Below, piece by piece: positions 26,145 to 32,907 of a stretch of 32,907 nt of DNA; positions within the stretch are counted from its first letter, which is position 1; each line of letters opens with the position of its first letter. The notes beneath the pieces are model-generated. The model was not told the DNA's origin, ran no database searches, and saw only the letters and a program-made list of their open reading frames with translations. The stretch covers positions 1 through 32,907 of the forward strand of contig CAIVVM010000014.1 in NCBI GenBank assembly GCA_903909375.1. The letters are read 5' to 3'. Both the position numbers and the translations under genes were made by a program. Origin of the DNA: an uncultured Alphaproteobacteria bacterium. GTDB lineage: Bacteria > Pseudomonadota > Alphaproteobacteria > Caulobacterales > Caulobacteraceae.

Positions 26145-26845
26145 TTGCTATCCGATCCCTGCTCTATGTGGCGCTTTTCTACCTGTGGACCGCCTTCGTA
26201 GCGATCCTGGCCACGCCACTGCTGCTTGGGCCCACCAACTGGGTCTTCAAGATGTTCCATATGTGGGGTCGGGGCGTCGTCTTGCTGCTGGGGATCTGCG
26301 GCATCCAGGTCGAGGTGCGCGGCCGCCAGCATATTCCCACCGGCGCGGCGCTGGTGGCGCCCAAGCACCAATGCATGCTGGATATCTTCGCCCAGTTCAC
26401 CTGGCTGCCGCAGTCGGTGTTCGTGATGAAGAAGGAACTGGCCTGGATTCCCTGGTTCGCCTGGTATGCGAAGAAGGCTGGCGCCATCGTCATTGACCGC
26501 GAGGGACAGGCGAAGACCATCCGCCAGATCATTCGTGAAGGCACGGAGCTGTTCAAGCTGGGACGCCAGGTGGTGATCTATCCGGAAGGCACTCGAAAGG
26601 CGCCCGGCGCGCCGCCTGACTACAAGCCCGGGATTGCGGCGCTCTACCGCGAACTGAACGTGCCGGTCTATCCGGTGGCCACCAACGCTGGCGTCCACTG
26701 GCCGGCACATGGGTTCATCCGCAAGCCGGGCCTGATCGTGTTCGAGTATCTGGAGCCTATCCCGCCGGGCCTGAAGCGCGCCGAATTCATGCGCCTCCTG
26801 GAAGAGCGGATCGAGGCGAAGTCGACGGAGTTGCTGGCGCTATAG
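26141..26845 (+). CDS. plsC: 1-acyl-sn-glycerol-3-phosphate acyltransferase
   Basis: The 234-aa membrane enzyme adds the second acyl chain to lysophosphatidic acid in phospholipid synthesis. It has the catalytic H-x4-D block KHQCMLDIF, the substrate-binding YPEGTRK and an N-terminal hydrophobic segment. The C-terminal part carries VPVYPVATNAGVHWPAHG. The GTG start overlaps the YdcF-like stop. Its TAG and that of the convergent chaC gene overlap inside the palindrome ctatag (26840-26845). It is the last gene of the ftsE-ftsX-ydcF-plsC row. Confidence 0.92.
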   Translation: MIAIRSLLYVALFYLWTAFVAILATPLLLGPTNWVFKMFHMWGRGVVLLLGICGIQVEVRGRQHIPTGAALVAPKHQCMLDIFAQFTWLPQSVFVMKKELAWIPWFAWYAKKAGAIVIDREGQAKTIRQIIREGTELFKLGRQVVIYPEGTRKAPGAPPDYKPGIAALYRELNVPVYPVATNAGVHWPAHGFIRKPGLIVFEYLEPIPPGLKRAEFMRLLEERIEAKSTELLAL

Positions 26846-27382
26846 GCGCTCAACCATCCCCAGCAACCGTTCCATGGCGGCGTCGCGAACACCCATTTCC
26901 CGCAAATGGTCCACGAGGTCGCGCAGATAGTCGACGTTTCGGCCCGACAGGCCTGTGGCGCCGGCAATGAGTTCCGCCTGCCGGTCGACTCCGAGGACCC
27001 CGGCCCATTGCGGATGGCCGGCATCGGAGAGAAACGTCAGCGCATCAACCCGGCGGCCATCCTCGAGGCGAACCTGCCGGCGCGCCTCAATGTAGGTCTC
27101 GGTAGGCTGCTCGCGCTCCATCAGATAGGCGTATGTCTCGGCCCAATCCGCCTCGGATACCCGATAGGCGGCTCCACGTGTCGCGCCGCCCGGCGCCAGG
27201 CCCAGCACCAGCCCCGGCCGCTCGTATGTGCCCCGGTGGTGCACTGAATAGATGCAGAAAGCGCGGCGGCGTCCTTGTAAGGTGGCAGCTCGTCGCTCGA
27301 CAAACGGGAACCCTGGCCGCCACATCAGGGACCCATAGCCGAAGACCCACCGTTCCGAAGCCATTCCAGACCCGCTCGCCAT
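26840..27382 (-). CDS. chaC: ChaC-like glutathione-specific gamma-glutamylcyclotransferase
   Basis: The start at 27382 gives 180 aa; an ATG at 27364 is the alternative. ChaC hallmarks are VFGYGSLMWRPGFPFVE, HHRGTYERPGLVLGL and MEREQPTETYIEA, whose glutamate is the expected catalytic acid/base. ChaC enzymes degrade cytosolic glutathione to 5-oxoproline and Cys-Gly. The gene is convergent with plsC and divergent from the DUF2125 gene, with only 6 bases between start codons, so its promoter must lie in its neighbour. A frame extending to 27697 lies inside that neighbour and was rejected. Confidence 0.9.
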   Translation of the reverse strand: MASGSGMASERWVFGYGSLMWRPGFPFVERRAATLQGRRRAFCIYSVHHRGTYERPGLVLGLAPGGATRGAAYRVSEADWAETYAYLMEREQPTETYIEARRQVRLEDGRRVDALTFLSDAGHPQWAGVLGVDRQAELIAGATGLSGRNVDYLRDLVDHLREMGVRDAAMERLLGMVERL

Positions 27383-27388
27383 CACATC

Positions 27389-28438
27389 ATGTCTCTGCCC
27401 GATCCGACGTCGCCTCGCAAACTCAGCCGCCTGGGCCTCTACGGTCCGATTATCGCCCTGGTCCTGCTTGTCGCGGGGTTCAGCACAGCCTGGTTCTGGG
27501 CGCGCGGCGAGGCCGAAACACGAATGGATGCCGGCGTCGCACAGCTGAAGCGCGCCGGGTACGAGATCAGCTGGAAGGATCTCAAGTTCAGCGGTTATCC
27601 CTTCCGGCTCAACATTACCCTGACTGAAGCCAACGCCAGGCACAGCTCCGGGTGGGCTCTGGAGGCCCCGGTGGTGGAGGGGCAGGCCTTCATGCATGCG
27701 CCCACCAGCTGGGTAATCGCGGCGCCAGAAGGTCTCACTTTCGTCCGACCCGCGGCCGGTCCGGTGCGCGTCACGGGCAAGCTGATTCGCACCAGTCTCA
27801 CCCGATTGACCGCCACCCCGCCCAACCTGTCGTTTGAGGGCGTCAACCTTGTGTTCCAGCCGACAGCCGGGGCCCAGCCCTTCGCGCTGTCTTCAGCGGA
27901 GCGGGTCGAGTTCCATCTGCGGCGCGCGCCCAGCGAGGTCGGCGCCGAGGCCGGCGTCTGGCTGATGGTCAAGAACGGCAAGGCGCAGCTTTCGGGCCTG
28001 TTGGGTCGGGTGGCGGGTGAGAAACCTGTCTCTATCGAGTGGGACGGCAGGATTTCGGCCATCGACGCCTTCCGGGGCGCGGACTGGCCGAACGCGGTGC
28101 GCAACTGGACAACGGCGGGGGGGCGGATGAGCGTCAAGCGTGGAGGCCTTACGGCGGGCGACGCGCTGGTCGGGGTGAACTCCGGCAACCTGGGGGTTGG
28201 CTCGGACGGTCGCCTCACCGGGGTGCTGGACGTATCGCTGCGCCAGGCGCCGCGGGCGCTGGGTGTCATGGGCGCATCAGGCGCCTTGCCGCTTGACCGG
28301 GCCGTGGCCGCGACAGCCGTCGCAGAAGCACGCACCAGTGGCGATCTTGCTCGGGCAACCCTCAATTTCGAGGCCGGCCAGACCACGCTGGGGCCGGTTG
28401 CACTGGCGCCGTCGCCAAAGGTGTACGATCGTCGCTAG
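27389..28438 (+). CDS. DUF2125 family envelope protein
   Basis: The 349-aa protein has an N-terminal transmembrane helix (YGPIIALVLLVAGFSTAWFW) and a large extracytoplasmic domain matching DUF2125. This includes AGYEISWKDLKFSGYPFRLN, a segment shared with the AsmA-like/DUF2125 group of alphaproteobacteria, and several beta-rich repeats such as GRVAGEKPVSIEWDGRISAI. Function is unknown, but such proteins are thought to sit in the periplasm and possibly contact lipids. The start is 6 bases from the chaC start. The methyltransferase gene follows after 17 bases. Confidence 0.85.
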   Translation: MSLPDPTSPRKLSRLGLYGPIIALVLLVAGFSTAWFWARGEAETRMDAGVAQLKRAGYEISWKDLKFSGYPFRLNITLTEANARHSSGWALEAPVVEGQAFMHAPTSWVIAAPEGLTFVRPAAGPVRVTGKLIRTSLTRLTATPPNLSFEGVNLVFQPTAGAQPFALSSAERVEFHLRRAPSEVGAEAGVWLMVKNGKAQLSGLLGRVAGEKPVSIEWDGRISAIDAFRGADWPNAVRNWTTAGGRMSVKRGGLTAGDALVGVNSGNLGVGSDGRLTGVLDVSLRQAPRALGVMGASGALPLDRAVAATAVAEARTSGDLARATLNFEAGQTTLGPVALAPSPKVYDRR

Positions 28439-28455
28439 CTGAGCCATGATGGGCC

Positions 28456-29079
28456 ATGGCATCGCTCTACAATCGCTTCGTCCTGCCCGGCCTGCTCAAG
28501 TGCGCCTGCTCCTCGCCGGGGATCATGAAGCAGCGCGCCAAGGTCGTGCCTCTGGCCTCCGGGCGGGTGCTGGAGCTGGGGATCGGCATGGGGCTGAACC
28601 TGGCGCTCTACGATGGCGACAAGGTCGAGAGCGTCACGGGGGTGGATCCGGCGCCAGAACTGCGGGCCATCGCCGAAGCCGCGCCACGTGACCCCAGGCT
28701 GACGGTGAGTGTTGAGGACGGAACGGCCGAGGCATTACCCTTCGAAGCGGCGAGCTTCGACTGTGTGGTCTGCACCTTCACCCTCTGCTCCGTGCAGTCG
28801 CCGGCGGCGGCGCTGGCGGAGGCGCGGCGGGTCCTGAAGCCGGGCGGGCGGTTCCTCTACTGTGAGCATGGACTGGCGCCGGACGCCGGGGTGGCCAGGT
28901 GGCAGCGACGGATCGAGCCGCTGTGGAAGCGCATCGCCGGAGGGTGCCATCTGACTCGACCGGTCCATGCGGCCATAGAGACAAGCGGCCTCAAGATCAG
29001 CTGGCAGGACAGCCTCTATATCCCCGGCGCGCCCCGGATTGCGGGATGGAGCGAGTGGGGCGAGGCTGCCCCTCTTTAA
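28456..29079 (+). CDS. Class I SAM-dependent methyltransferase, METTL7/UbiE-like
   Basis: The 207-aa protein has SAM motif I RVLELGIGMGLNLALYD, motif II GVDPAPE, the DGTAEALPFEAASFDCVVC segment and the post-motif ARRVLKPGGRFLYCEHG, typical of methyltransferase fold type 11. The N-terminal FVLPGLLKCACSSPGIMKQR resembles thiol/METTL7-type methyltransferases. The substrate is unknown. It is the second gene after DUF2125 on the same strand; a small inverted repeat after its stop (29105-29131) may be a terminator. Confidence 0.87.
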   Translation: MASLYNRFVLPGLLKCACSSPGIMKQRAKVVPLASGRVLELGIGMGLNLALYDGDKVESVTGVDPAPELRAIAEAAPRDPRLTVSVEDGTAEALPFEAASFDCVVCTFTLCSVQSPAAALAEARRVLKPGGRFLYCEHGLAPDAGVARWQRRIEPLWKRIAGGCHLTRPVHAAIETSGLKISWQDSLYIPGAPRIAGWSEWGEAAPL

Positions 29080-29104
29080 TTGATTTCTATACTTGAAACT
29101 TTTG

Positions 29105-29131
29105 ACAACCAGCGGGTCCAAAGGTGGTTGT
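29105..29131. terminator. Weak hairpin between convergent genes
   Basis: The arms acaacca (29105-29111) and tggttgt (29125-29131) are perfectly complementary, with a 13-base loop. They lie between the methyltransferase stop and the stop of the convergent 64-aa gene. There is no T-run on either strand, so this is at most a weak or rho-assisted terminator. Confidence 0.3.
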
Positions 29132-29134
29132 GCG

Positions 29135-29329
29135 TCAGGCGTGCACCACCGGTAGCGCGAAGGCACGGAAGCGGCTGGGCAGCCGCATGGCGGCCCGGGT
29201 GGCGTCCCGAACCGTCACGAAGTGCTGGGCCAGATCGGAGATCTCGGTCCAGGCGACGCGGGCGTCGCTCTCGGCCAAGTATTCAAGGTGATCCGCATTG
29301 GTGCGGGCCACAACAACGGAAGACGCCAT
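29135..29329 (-). CDS. Small protein, 64 aa
   Basis: From the ATG at 29329 the product is MASSVVVARTNADHLEYLAE with a C-terminal RLPSRFRAFALPVVHA. A Shine-Dalgarno ggagagag lies about five bases upstream, which is the main support. The protein is soluble, with no transmembrane segment; the middle is a predicted helix (TEISDLAQHFVTVRDATRAA). No family is recognised. It is divergent from another small gene with a good Shine-Dalgarno. Confidence 0.6.
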   Translation of the reverse strand: MASSVVVARTNADHLEYLAESDARVAWTEISDLAQHFVTVRDATRAAMRLPSRFRAFALPVVHA

Positions 29330-29447
29330 CGGCTCTCTCCATCGAACGGTGTTCCGTTCTGGACCACCTGGCCTGTTTCCTCCCAAGGCTCGTGCCAAAG
29401 CCCGAATCGTCGTGAAAGCTTCACCGCAAGAGACCGGGAGAACCGCC

Positions 29448-29639
29448 ATGCCGCAGGTGACCTATCTGGTGAAGTTCGCGGGCGACGCCTGGTGGATCGA
29501 CCTCGAGGGCAAGCGGTTCGGTCCCTATTCGAGTCTGGACACCGTCATGGCCGCCGCGTCGCGGGCCGCGCACAAGGCGGAGGCGCAGGGCTACGAGGCC
29601 ATGGTCAACGTCCGATCACCTGAAGTCGAGGCGGCCTAG
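29448..29639 (+). CDS. Small DUF2188-like protein, 63 aa
   Basis: The product is 63 aa, beginning MPQVTYLVKFAGDAWWIDLE and then GKRFGPYSSLDTVMAAASRA. This resembles DUF2188-type small proteins (substrate unknown), with a beta-rich start and a helix. A gggaga Shine-Dalgarno lies six bases before the ATG. A longer frame beginning at 29298 is possible but lacks support. Function is unknown. Confidence 0.65.
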   Translation: MPQVTYLVKFAGDAWWIDLEGKRFGPYSSLDTVMAAASRAAHKAEAQGYEAMVNVRSPEVEAA

Positions 29640-29656
29640 ATTTTATCCGGGGAAAA

Positions 29657-29770
29657 CTCGCGCGAGCCGGCCGATGGTAGCTGGAGGCGGACTTGAACCG
29701 CCGACCTGTGGGTTATGAATCCACCGCTCTAACCAGCTGAGCTACCCAGCCATGGGTCGGCTCGCGCGAG
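29657..29770. repeat. 13-bp inverted repeat bracketing the tRNA gene
   Basis: The arm ctcgcgcgagccg (29657-29669) is exactly complementary to cggctcgcgcgag (29758-29770). Each arm also contains the 10-bp palindrome ctcgcgcgag. They lie 5 bases outside the CCA end and 6 bases outside the 5' end of the tRNA. In the minus-strand transcript, leader and trailer could pair into a stem around the tRNA; the trailer arm is followed by TTTT, so it may also be part of a terminator. Confidence 0.7.
29675..29751 (-). tRNA. tRNA with CAU anticodon (Met elongator or Ile2)
   Basis: Reading the minus strand, the sequence runs GGCTGGGTAGCTCAGCTGGT, with D-stem GCTC/GAGC, anticodon loop TTCATAA (CAT at 29717-29715), a T-loop TTCAAGT and an encoded CCA (29677-29675). 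The acceptor stem pairs GGCTGGG with TCCAGCT, including G-U pairs at both ends. Elongator Met and lysidine-modified Ile2 cannot be told apart with certainty here; initiator Met is unlikely because the stem starts with a G-U pair and the anticodon stem lacks three G-C pairs. Confidence 0.88.
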
Positions 29771-29848
29771 GCGGGGTTTATAGGGGCGAAGCGATCCGGC
29801 TTCAAGCGCTTGGGAAACTCGGGTTCTGAGGCTAGGTTTATTCCTGCA

Positions 29849-30877
29849 ATGAGCGTCCTGCACCTTTTGGGAACGGCCGGCGAAGGCGGGGCGGAGACCT
29901 ACTTCGTCGACCTCGTGAAGGCTTTGCGACGCGCAGGCGTTGCCGAGGCTTGCGCCATCCGCGCCAACACGACCCGCGAAGCGCGGCTGGCACGGGCCGG
30001 CGTGCCTTTCAAGGTCGCCCGGTTCGGCGGGCCCATCGATATCCTGACCCGTCCGGCCATCGCGAGATTCGCAGCCCGCAGCGACACGAAGGTCGCCGTC
30101 GCCTGGATGAACCGGGCCGCCCGCCATACCCCGCGCGGACCCTGGGCGCGGATCGGCCGGCTGGGCGGCTACTACAACCTCAAATACTATCAGGGCTTCG
30201 ATCACCTGGTGGCCAACACCGAGGATATCGCCGACTGGATCGTCGCCCAGGGCTGGCCCGCCGGAAAGGTCTCCTGCATCCCCAACTTCGCCGCGGCCCC
30301 ACCGACCCTGGCGCCTGTGGACCGCGCCAGCCTGACCACGCCCGCCGACGCGCCACTGTTGCTGGCGATGGGCCGTCTGCACGAGAACAAGGCCCACGAC
30401 GTCAGCCTGCAGGCGCTGGTCGACATCCCCGACGCCTGGCTGTGGATCGCCGGCGCCGGACCACTGGAGGGCAAGCTGCGTGGGCTGGCCGAGGCACTGG
30501 GCGTGGCCGAACGCGTCCGCTTTCTGGGCTGGCGAACCGACGCGTCAGCCCTATACCGCTCCGCCGACGTCTGCGTCTTTCCGTCCCGCTATGAACCACT
30601 GGGCAATGTGGTGATCCAGGCCTGGGCCCACGGCCTGCCGGTGGTCGCCGCGGCCAGCCAGGGCCCGGCCGCCCTGATCCACACCGGAGAAGACGGCCTG
30701 CTGGTTCCTGTGGATGACGCACCTGCCCTTGCGGATGGAGTGCGGCGCCTGCTGGCCGATCCGGCGCTGCGCGGTCGCCTCGCCGACGCCGGCGCCCGCC
30801 GGGTCGAGGCGGAATTCTCCGAGACGGCCGTCGTCGGCCAATGGAAGACGCTGCTGGCCGATTTCGGCGCCGCCTGA
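29849..30877 (+). CDS. Glycosyltransferase family 4
   Basis: From the ATG at 29849 the product has 342 aa and the GT-B fold typical of GT4. The N-terminus reads MSVLHLLGTAGEGGAETYF. The NDP-sugar-binding half includes LLLAMGRLHENKAHDVSL, VFPSRYEPLGNVVIQAWAHG (the E-x7-E region) and GLPVVAAASQGPAALI. It transfers a sugar, probably in envelope polysaccharide synthesis; donor and acceptor are unknown. The TGA shares a base with the asparagine synthetase ATG (TGATG), so the two are an operon. A longer start at 29810 is possible. Confidence 0.88.
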   Translation: MSVLHLLGTAGEGGAETYFVDLVKALRRAGVAEACAIRANTTREARLARAGVPFKVARFGGPIDILTRPAIARFAARSDTKVAVAWMNRAARHTPRGPWARIGRLGGYYNLKYYQGFDHLVANTEDIADWIVAQGWPAGKVSCIPNFAAAPPTLAPVDRASLTTPADAPLLLAMGRLHENKAHDVSLQALVDIPDAWLWIAGAGPLEGKLRGLAEALGVAERVRFLGWRTDASALYRSADVCVFPSRYEPLGNVVIQAWAHGLPVVAAASQGPAALIHTGEDGLLVPVDDAPALADGVRRLLADPALRGRLADAGARRVEAEFSETAVVGQWKTLLADFGAA

Positions 30878-32712
30878 TGTGCGCGATCGCGGGGCAGTTG
30901 GGCGGCGGAGGCTCAGCCGTCAGGCCGATGATCGAGGTCATGACCCATCGGGGGCCCGATGGTGTGCGGCTGGAGACCATCGCCGGCGCGACCCTCGCCC
31001 ATGCCCGGCTGTCGATCATCGACCTCGAAGGCGGCTGGCAGCCCCTGCACGCCGCCGGCGCCACGGTGGTCGGGAACGGCGAGATCTACAACTATCTGGA
31101 ACTGGCCCGCGACCATGGCCTGACCGACCAGCTGGCCACCGGTTCCGATTTCGAACCCTTGCTGCACCTCTATGCCCGCGAGGGCGCGCAGGCGTTCCAG
31201 CGGTTGCGCGGGATGTACGCCCTCTGCCTGATGGGCGCCGATGGCCGCGCCTGGCTGGCGCGCGACCCGTTCGGGATCAAGCCGCTCTACATCCTGGAGC
31301 ATGACACGGGCCTGGCCTTCGCCTCCGAACCCCGCGCCTTCTTCGCCGCCGGGTTGATGTCCCCGGTGCTGGACGAGGGCGCCGCCCGCGAACTGCTCGA
31401 ACTCAACTATGTGCTGGGCGACCACACCCCGTTCCAGGGCCTGCGCCGCGTGGCCCCCGGCGATGTGCTGGAGGTGCGCGACGGGCGGATTGTCAGCGGA
31501 CACAGGCGCAGTCCGATTCTCCTCCCCCATCGGGGGAGGGGGACCGCGGAACGCGGTGAAGGGGGCCCGCCTCATCCAGAAGCCTTGAGCATTGGGTCAC
31601 CTCAAGATGTCCCGGGTCAGACTCGAGACGCCTTGCCGGGGCTGGCCCCCTCCACCCCGCTTCGCGCGGTCCCCCTCCCCCATCGGGGGAGGAGAGATGG
31701 GCTCCTCGACCGACTCGATGCCGTGCTGGAGGACAGCGTGAGGGTGCATCAACGCTCGGACGTGCCCTATGGCCTGTTCCTGTCGGGCGGGATCGACAGC
31801 GCCGCCATCGCCACGGTGATGGCGCGGCTCAACACCCGGCCCGTCACCGCCTTCACCTGCGGGTTCGACGCGCCCGGCGCGAAAGACGAGCGCGGTCAGG
31901 CCGAGCGGGTGGCCCGGGCGCTGGACCTCGACTGGCGGGAGACGACCTTCGGCGAGGCGGATTTCTGGCGGGTGTTGCCTGAGGTCGCCTGGGCGCTGGA
32001 TGATCCCACGGCGGACTACGCCATCCTGCCCACCTTCAAGCTGGCGGAGGCCGCGAAGGATACCCTGACCGTCGTCCTCACCGGCGAAGGCGGCGACGAG
32101 CTGTTCGGCGGCTATGGCCGCTATCGGCGCGCCCTGCGCCCGGCCTGGCTGGGCGGACGACCCGCCGAACCCCGCGGGACGAGCCCGCAGGTGCTGGCCG
32201 CCTGGCGCGACGCGGCCCGGGCGCCACGCGGGGCCACGCCCTTGCAGGCCGCCCAATGGGCCGATATCGCCACCTGGCTGCCTAATGACCTGCTGCTGAA
32301 GCTGGACCGCTGCCTGATGGCCCACGGACTGGAGGGCCGCACCCCTTTTCTGGATCCCGAGGTCGCCGCCTTCGCCTGGCCCCTGCCCGACCGCATGAAG
32401 GTGCGCGGCGGCTACGGCAAGTGGCTGCTGCGCAAGTGGCTGGCACGCGCCTGCCCAGCCGCCGACCCCTGGGCCAAGAAGCAGGGCTTCACCGTGCCGG
32501 TTGACACCTGGATCGCCCCCCGCGCCGCCGACATCGCCGGGAACCTCGGCAAGGTGGAGGCCGTGCGGCGTCTGTTGGGAGATGAGGCAAGGCCAAGGAT
32601 GCTGACACCCGGGGCGGGGCGGTGGCCGTTGTTGTTCTTCGCGGTGTGGGCGCTGATCCACCTGGAGGGCGCGGCGCCGGAAGAGGCGATGGGGGTGGTT
32701 TGTCCGGGTTAA
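30877..32712 (+). CDS. asnB: Class-B asparagine synthetase with an in-frame palindromic insertion
   Basis: The protein has 611 aa. An N-terminal glutaminase domain begins MCAIAGQLGGGG, whose Cys2 is the nucleophile once Met is removed, with HRGPDG and NGEIYNYL. A C-terminal synthetase domain has the ATP-binding SGGIDSAAIAT (about 303-313) and LTGEGGDELFGGYGRYRR. It makes asparagine from aspartate, glutamine and ATP, or modifies a related acceptor. Residues about 214-274, exactly between the domains, come from a GC-rich inverted repeat (31518-31697) and are Pro/Arg/Gly-rich. Adjacent glycosyltransferase coupling suggests a surface-polysaccharide role. The start was chosen by Cys2 and the TGATG junction. 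Confidence 0.92.
   Translation: MCAIAGQLGGGGSAVRPMIEVMTHRGPDGVRLETIAGATLAHARLSIIDLEGGWQPLHAAGATVVGNGEIYNYLELARDHGLTDQLATGSDFEPLLHLYAREGAQAFQRLRGMYALCLMGADGRAWLARDPFGIKPLYILEHDTGLAFASEPRAFFAAGLMSPVLDEGAARELLELNYVLGDHTPFQGLRRVAPGDVLEVRDGRIVSGHRRSPILLPHRGRGTAERGEGGPPHPEALSIGSPQDVPGQTRDALPGLAPSTPLRAVPLPHRGRRDGLLDRLDAVLEDSVRVHQRSDVPYGLFLSGGIDSAAIATVMARLNTRPVTAFTCGFDAPGAKDERGQAERVARALDLDWRETTFGEADFWRVLPEVAWALDDPTADYAILPTFKLAEAAKDTLTVVLTGEGGDELFGGYGRYRRALRPAWLGGRPAEPRGTSPQVLAAWRDAARAPRGATPLQAAQWADIATWLPNDLLLKLDRCLMAHGLEGRTPFLDPEVAAFAWPLPDRMKVRGGYGKWLLRKWLARACPAADPWAKKQGFTVPVDTWIAPRAADIAGNLGKVEAVRRLLGDEARPRMLTPGAGRWPLLFFAVWALIHLEGAAPEEAMGVVCPG
31518..31697. repeat. Composite palindromic element inserted in the asnB coding sequence
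   Basis: The left arm opens with tctcctcccccatcgggggagg, a hairpin with 8-bp arms and a 3-base loop, and then runs gggaccgcgg...gaagggggcc to about 31566. The right arm (about 31643-31697) is its inverted copy, ending in another cctcccccatcgggggagg. Across roughly 48 bases the two arms match closely as inverted repeats. The 75 bases between contain cttgag/ctcaag arms and a cccgggtcag stretch. The coordinates are approximate; no target duplication is visible. Similar GC-rich inverted repeats are widespread between genes of Caulobacteraceae, but here the element is open in the asnB frame. Confidence 0.85.
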
Positions 32713-32752
32713 GGACGGGTTTCGTGCATACCGAGACAAACACGCGCGACGC

Positions 32753-32907
32753 TCATCCCGGCGAACGCCGGGAGGTGGATTCTCGTTTGAAGTGCAACAG
32801 GTGCTTGGAGAAGACCTCAACCGGGGTGCGGAAGTCCAGGCATTGTCGCGGGGTGTTGTTGAAGGCGACGACGGCGGCGGCGATCTGGTCGGGATCGACG
32901 AGATCGA
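32753..32907 (-). CDS. IS30-family transposase, C-terminal fragment (cut by window edge)
   Basis: Fifty codons to a TGA at 32753-32755 read DLVDPDQIAAAVVAFNNTPR, then QCLDFRTPVEVFSKHLLHFK and a short tail. The NNTPR(K/Q)CLDFRTP.E.F and LHFK patterns are typical of the end of IS30-family integrase-fold transposases. The rest lies beyond the right edge. The last codons lie in an inverted repeat (32756-32773), so the stop may belong to flanking DNA. It is convergent with asnB, 40 bases away. Confidence 0.8.
   Translation of the reverse strand, partial: DLVDPDQIAAAVVAFNNTPRQCLDFRTPVEVFSKHLLHFKRESTSRRSPG
32756..32773. repeat. REP-like perfect palindrome at the IS30 end
   Basis: The sequence tcccggcg-aa-cgccggga is a perfect palindrome with 8-bp arms. 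It resembles the CATCCCGGCGAACGCCGGGA-type repeats frequent between genes in Caulobacteraceae. It overlaps the last codons of the IS30-like frame. IS30 elements are known to favour palindromic targets, so this may mark the insertion site; that is an inference. Confidence 0.6.

Noticed and set aside
1..32907. CRISPR arrays, rRNA genes, prophage or origin-type iteron clusters
   Set aside because: No regularly spaced repeats, rRNA signatures or iterons were found on reading the window.

Overview
The window is GC-rich chromosomal DNA from an alphaproteobacterium, most likely Caulobacteraceae (Phenylobacterium/Caulobacter-like). The evidence is the gene order tlpA<>argH-lptM-lysA, a Suv3-type helicase followed by an S4-domain gene, an ATP-grasp/alpha-E fusion with a transglutaminase, an ftsE-ftsX-ydcF-plsC row, and GC-rich palindromic intergenic repeats. 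Genes are very tightly packed, with many ATGA, GTGA or TGATG overlaps. The genus is inferred, not proven.

Left region (1-7.1 kb) is accessory in character. An IS1182-like transposase runs off the left edge. Its end cuts into the first codons of a membrane-protein gene. That gene was the last member of a leftward operon: TetR-type regulator, VAO-type FAD oxidase, and a 2,4-diacetylphloroglucinol/phloretin hydrolase-like enzyme. A 40-bp imperfect palindrome sits at the regulator's start and is a likely operator. Next come a short-chain dehydrogenase (SDR), a response regulator coupled to a CheE-like small protein, a decayed partial copy of the same SDR gene, and a 375-residue protein I do not recognise.

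Central region (7.3-17.3 kb) holds an SUV3-like RNA helicase with its S4 partner, a FabL-like SDR, a formylglycine-generating enzyme with both catalytic cysteines, a GST-family gene wrecked by two stops and a large deletion, glutaminase, and the ATP-grasp/alpha-E plus transglutaminase pair without its usual proteasome-like (Anbu) partner.

Right-central region (17.5-29.6 kb) is conserved housekeeping: an XRE regulator, TlpA thioredoxin, argH, an LptM-type lipoprotein, lysA, a CheY-like protein, GNAT, hypoxanthine phosphoribosyltransferase, a zinc-ribbon membrane protein, FtsE/FtsX, YdcF, PlsC, ChaC, DUF2125, a methyltransferase and two tiny proteins.

Right end (29.6-32.9 kb) has a CAU-anticodon tRNA bracketed by a 13-bp inverted repeat, then a glycosyltransferase coupled to a class-B asparagine synthetase gene. 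That gene carries an in-frame insertion of about 180 bp made of inverted GC-rich palindromes between its two catalytic domains, resembling the coding-region palindromic elements known from Rickettsia. The window closes in the C-terminus of an IS30-family transposase. Overall, core metabolism and division genes are flanked on both sides by insertion sequences. The most unusual items are the palindromic element inside asnB and the IS-truncated phloroglucinol-hydrolase-like operon.
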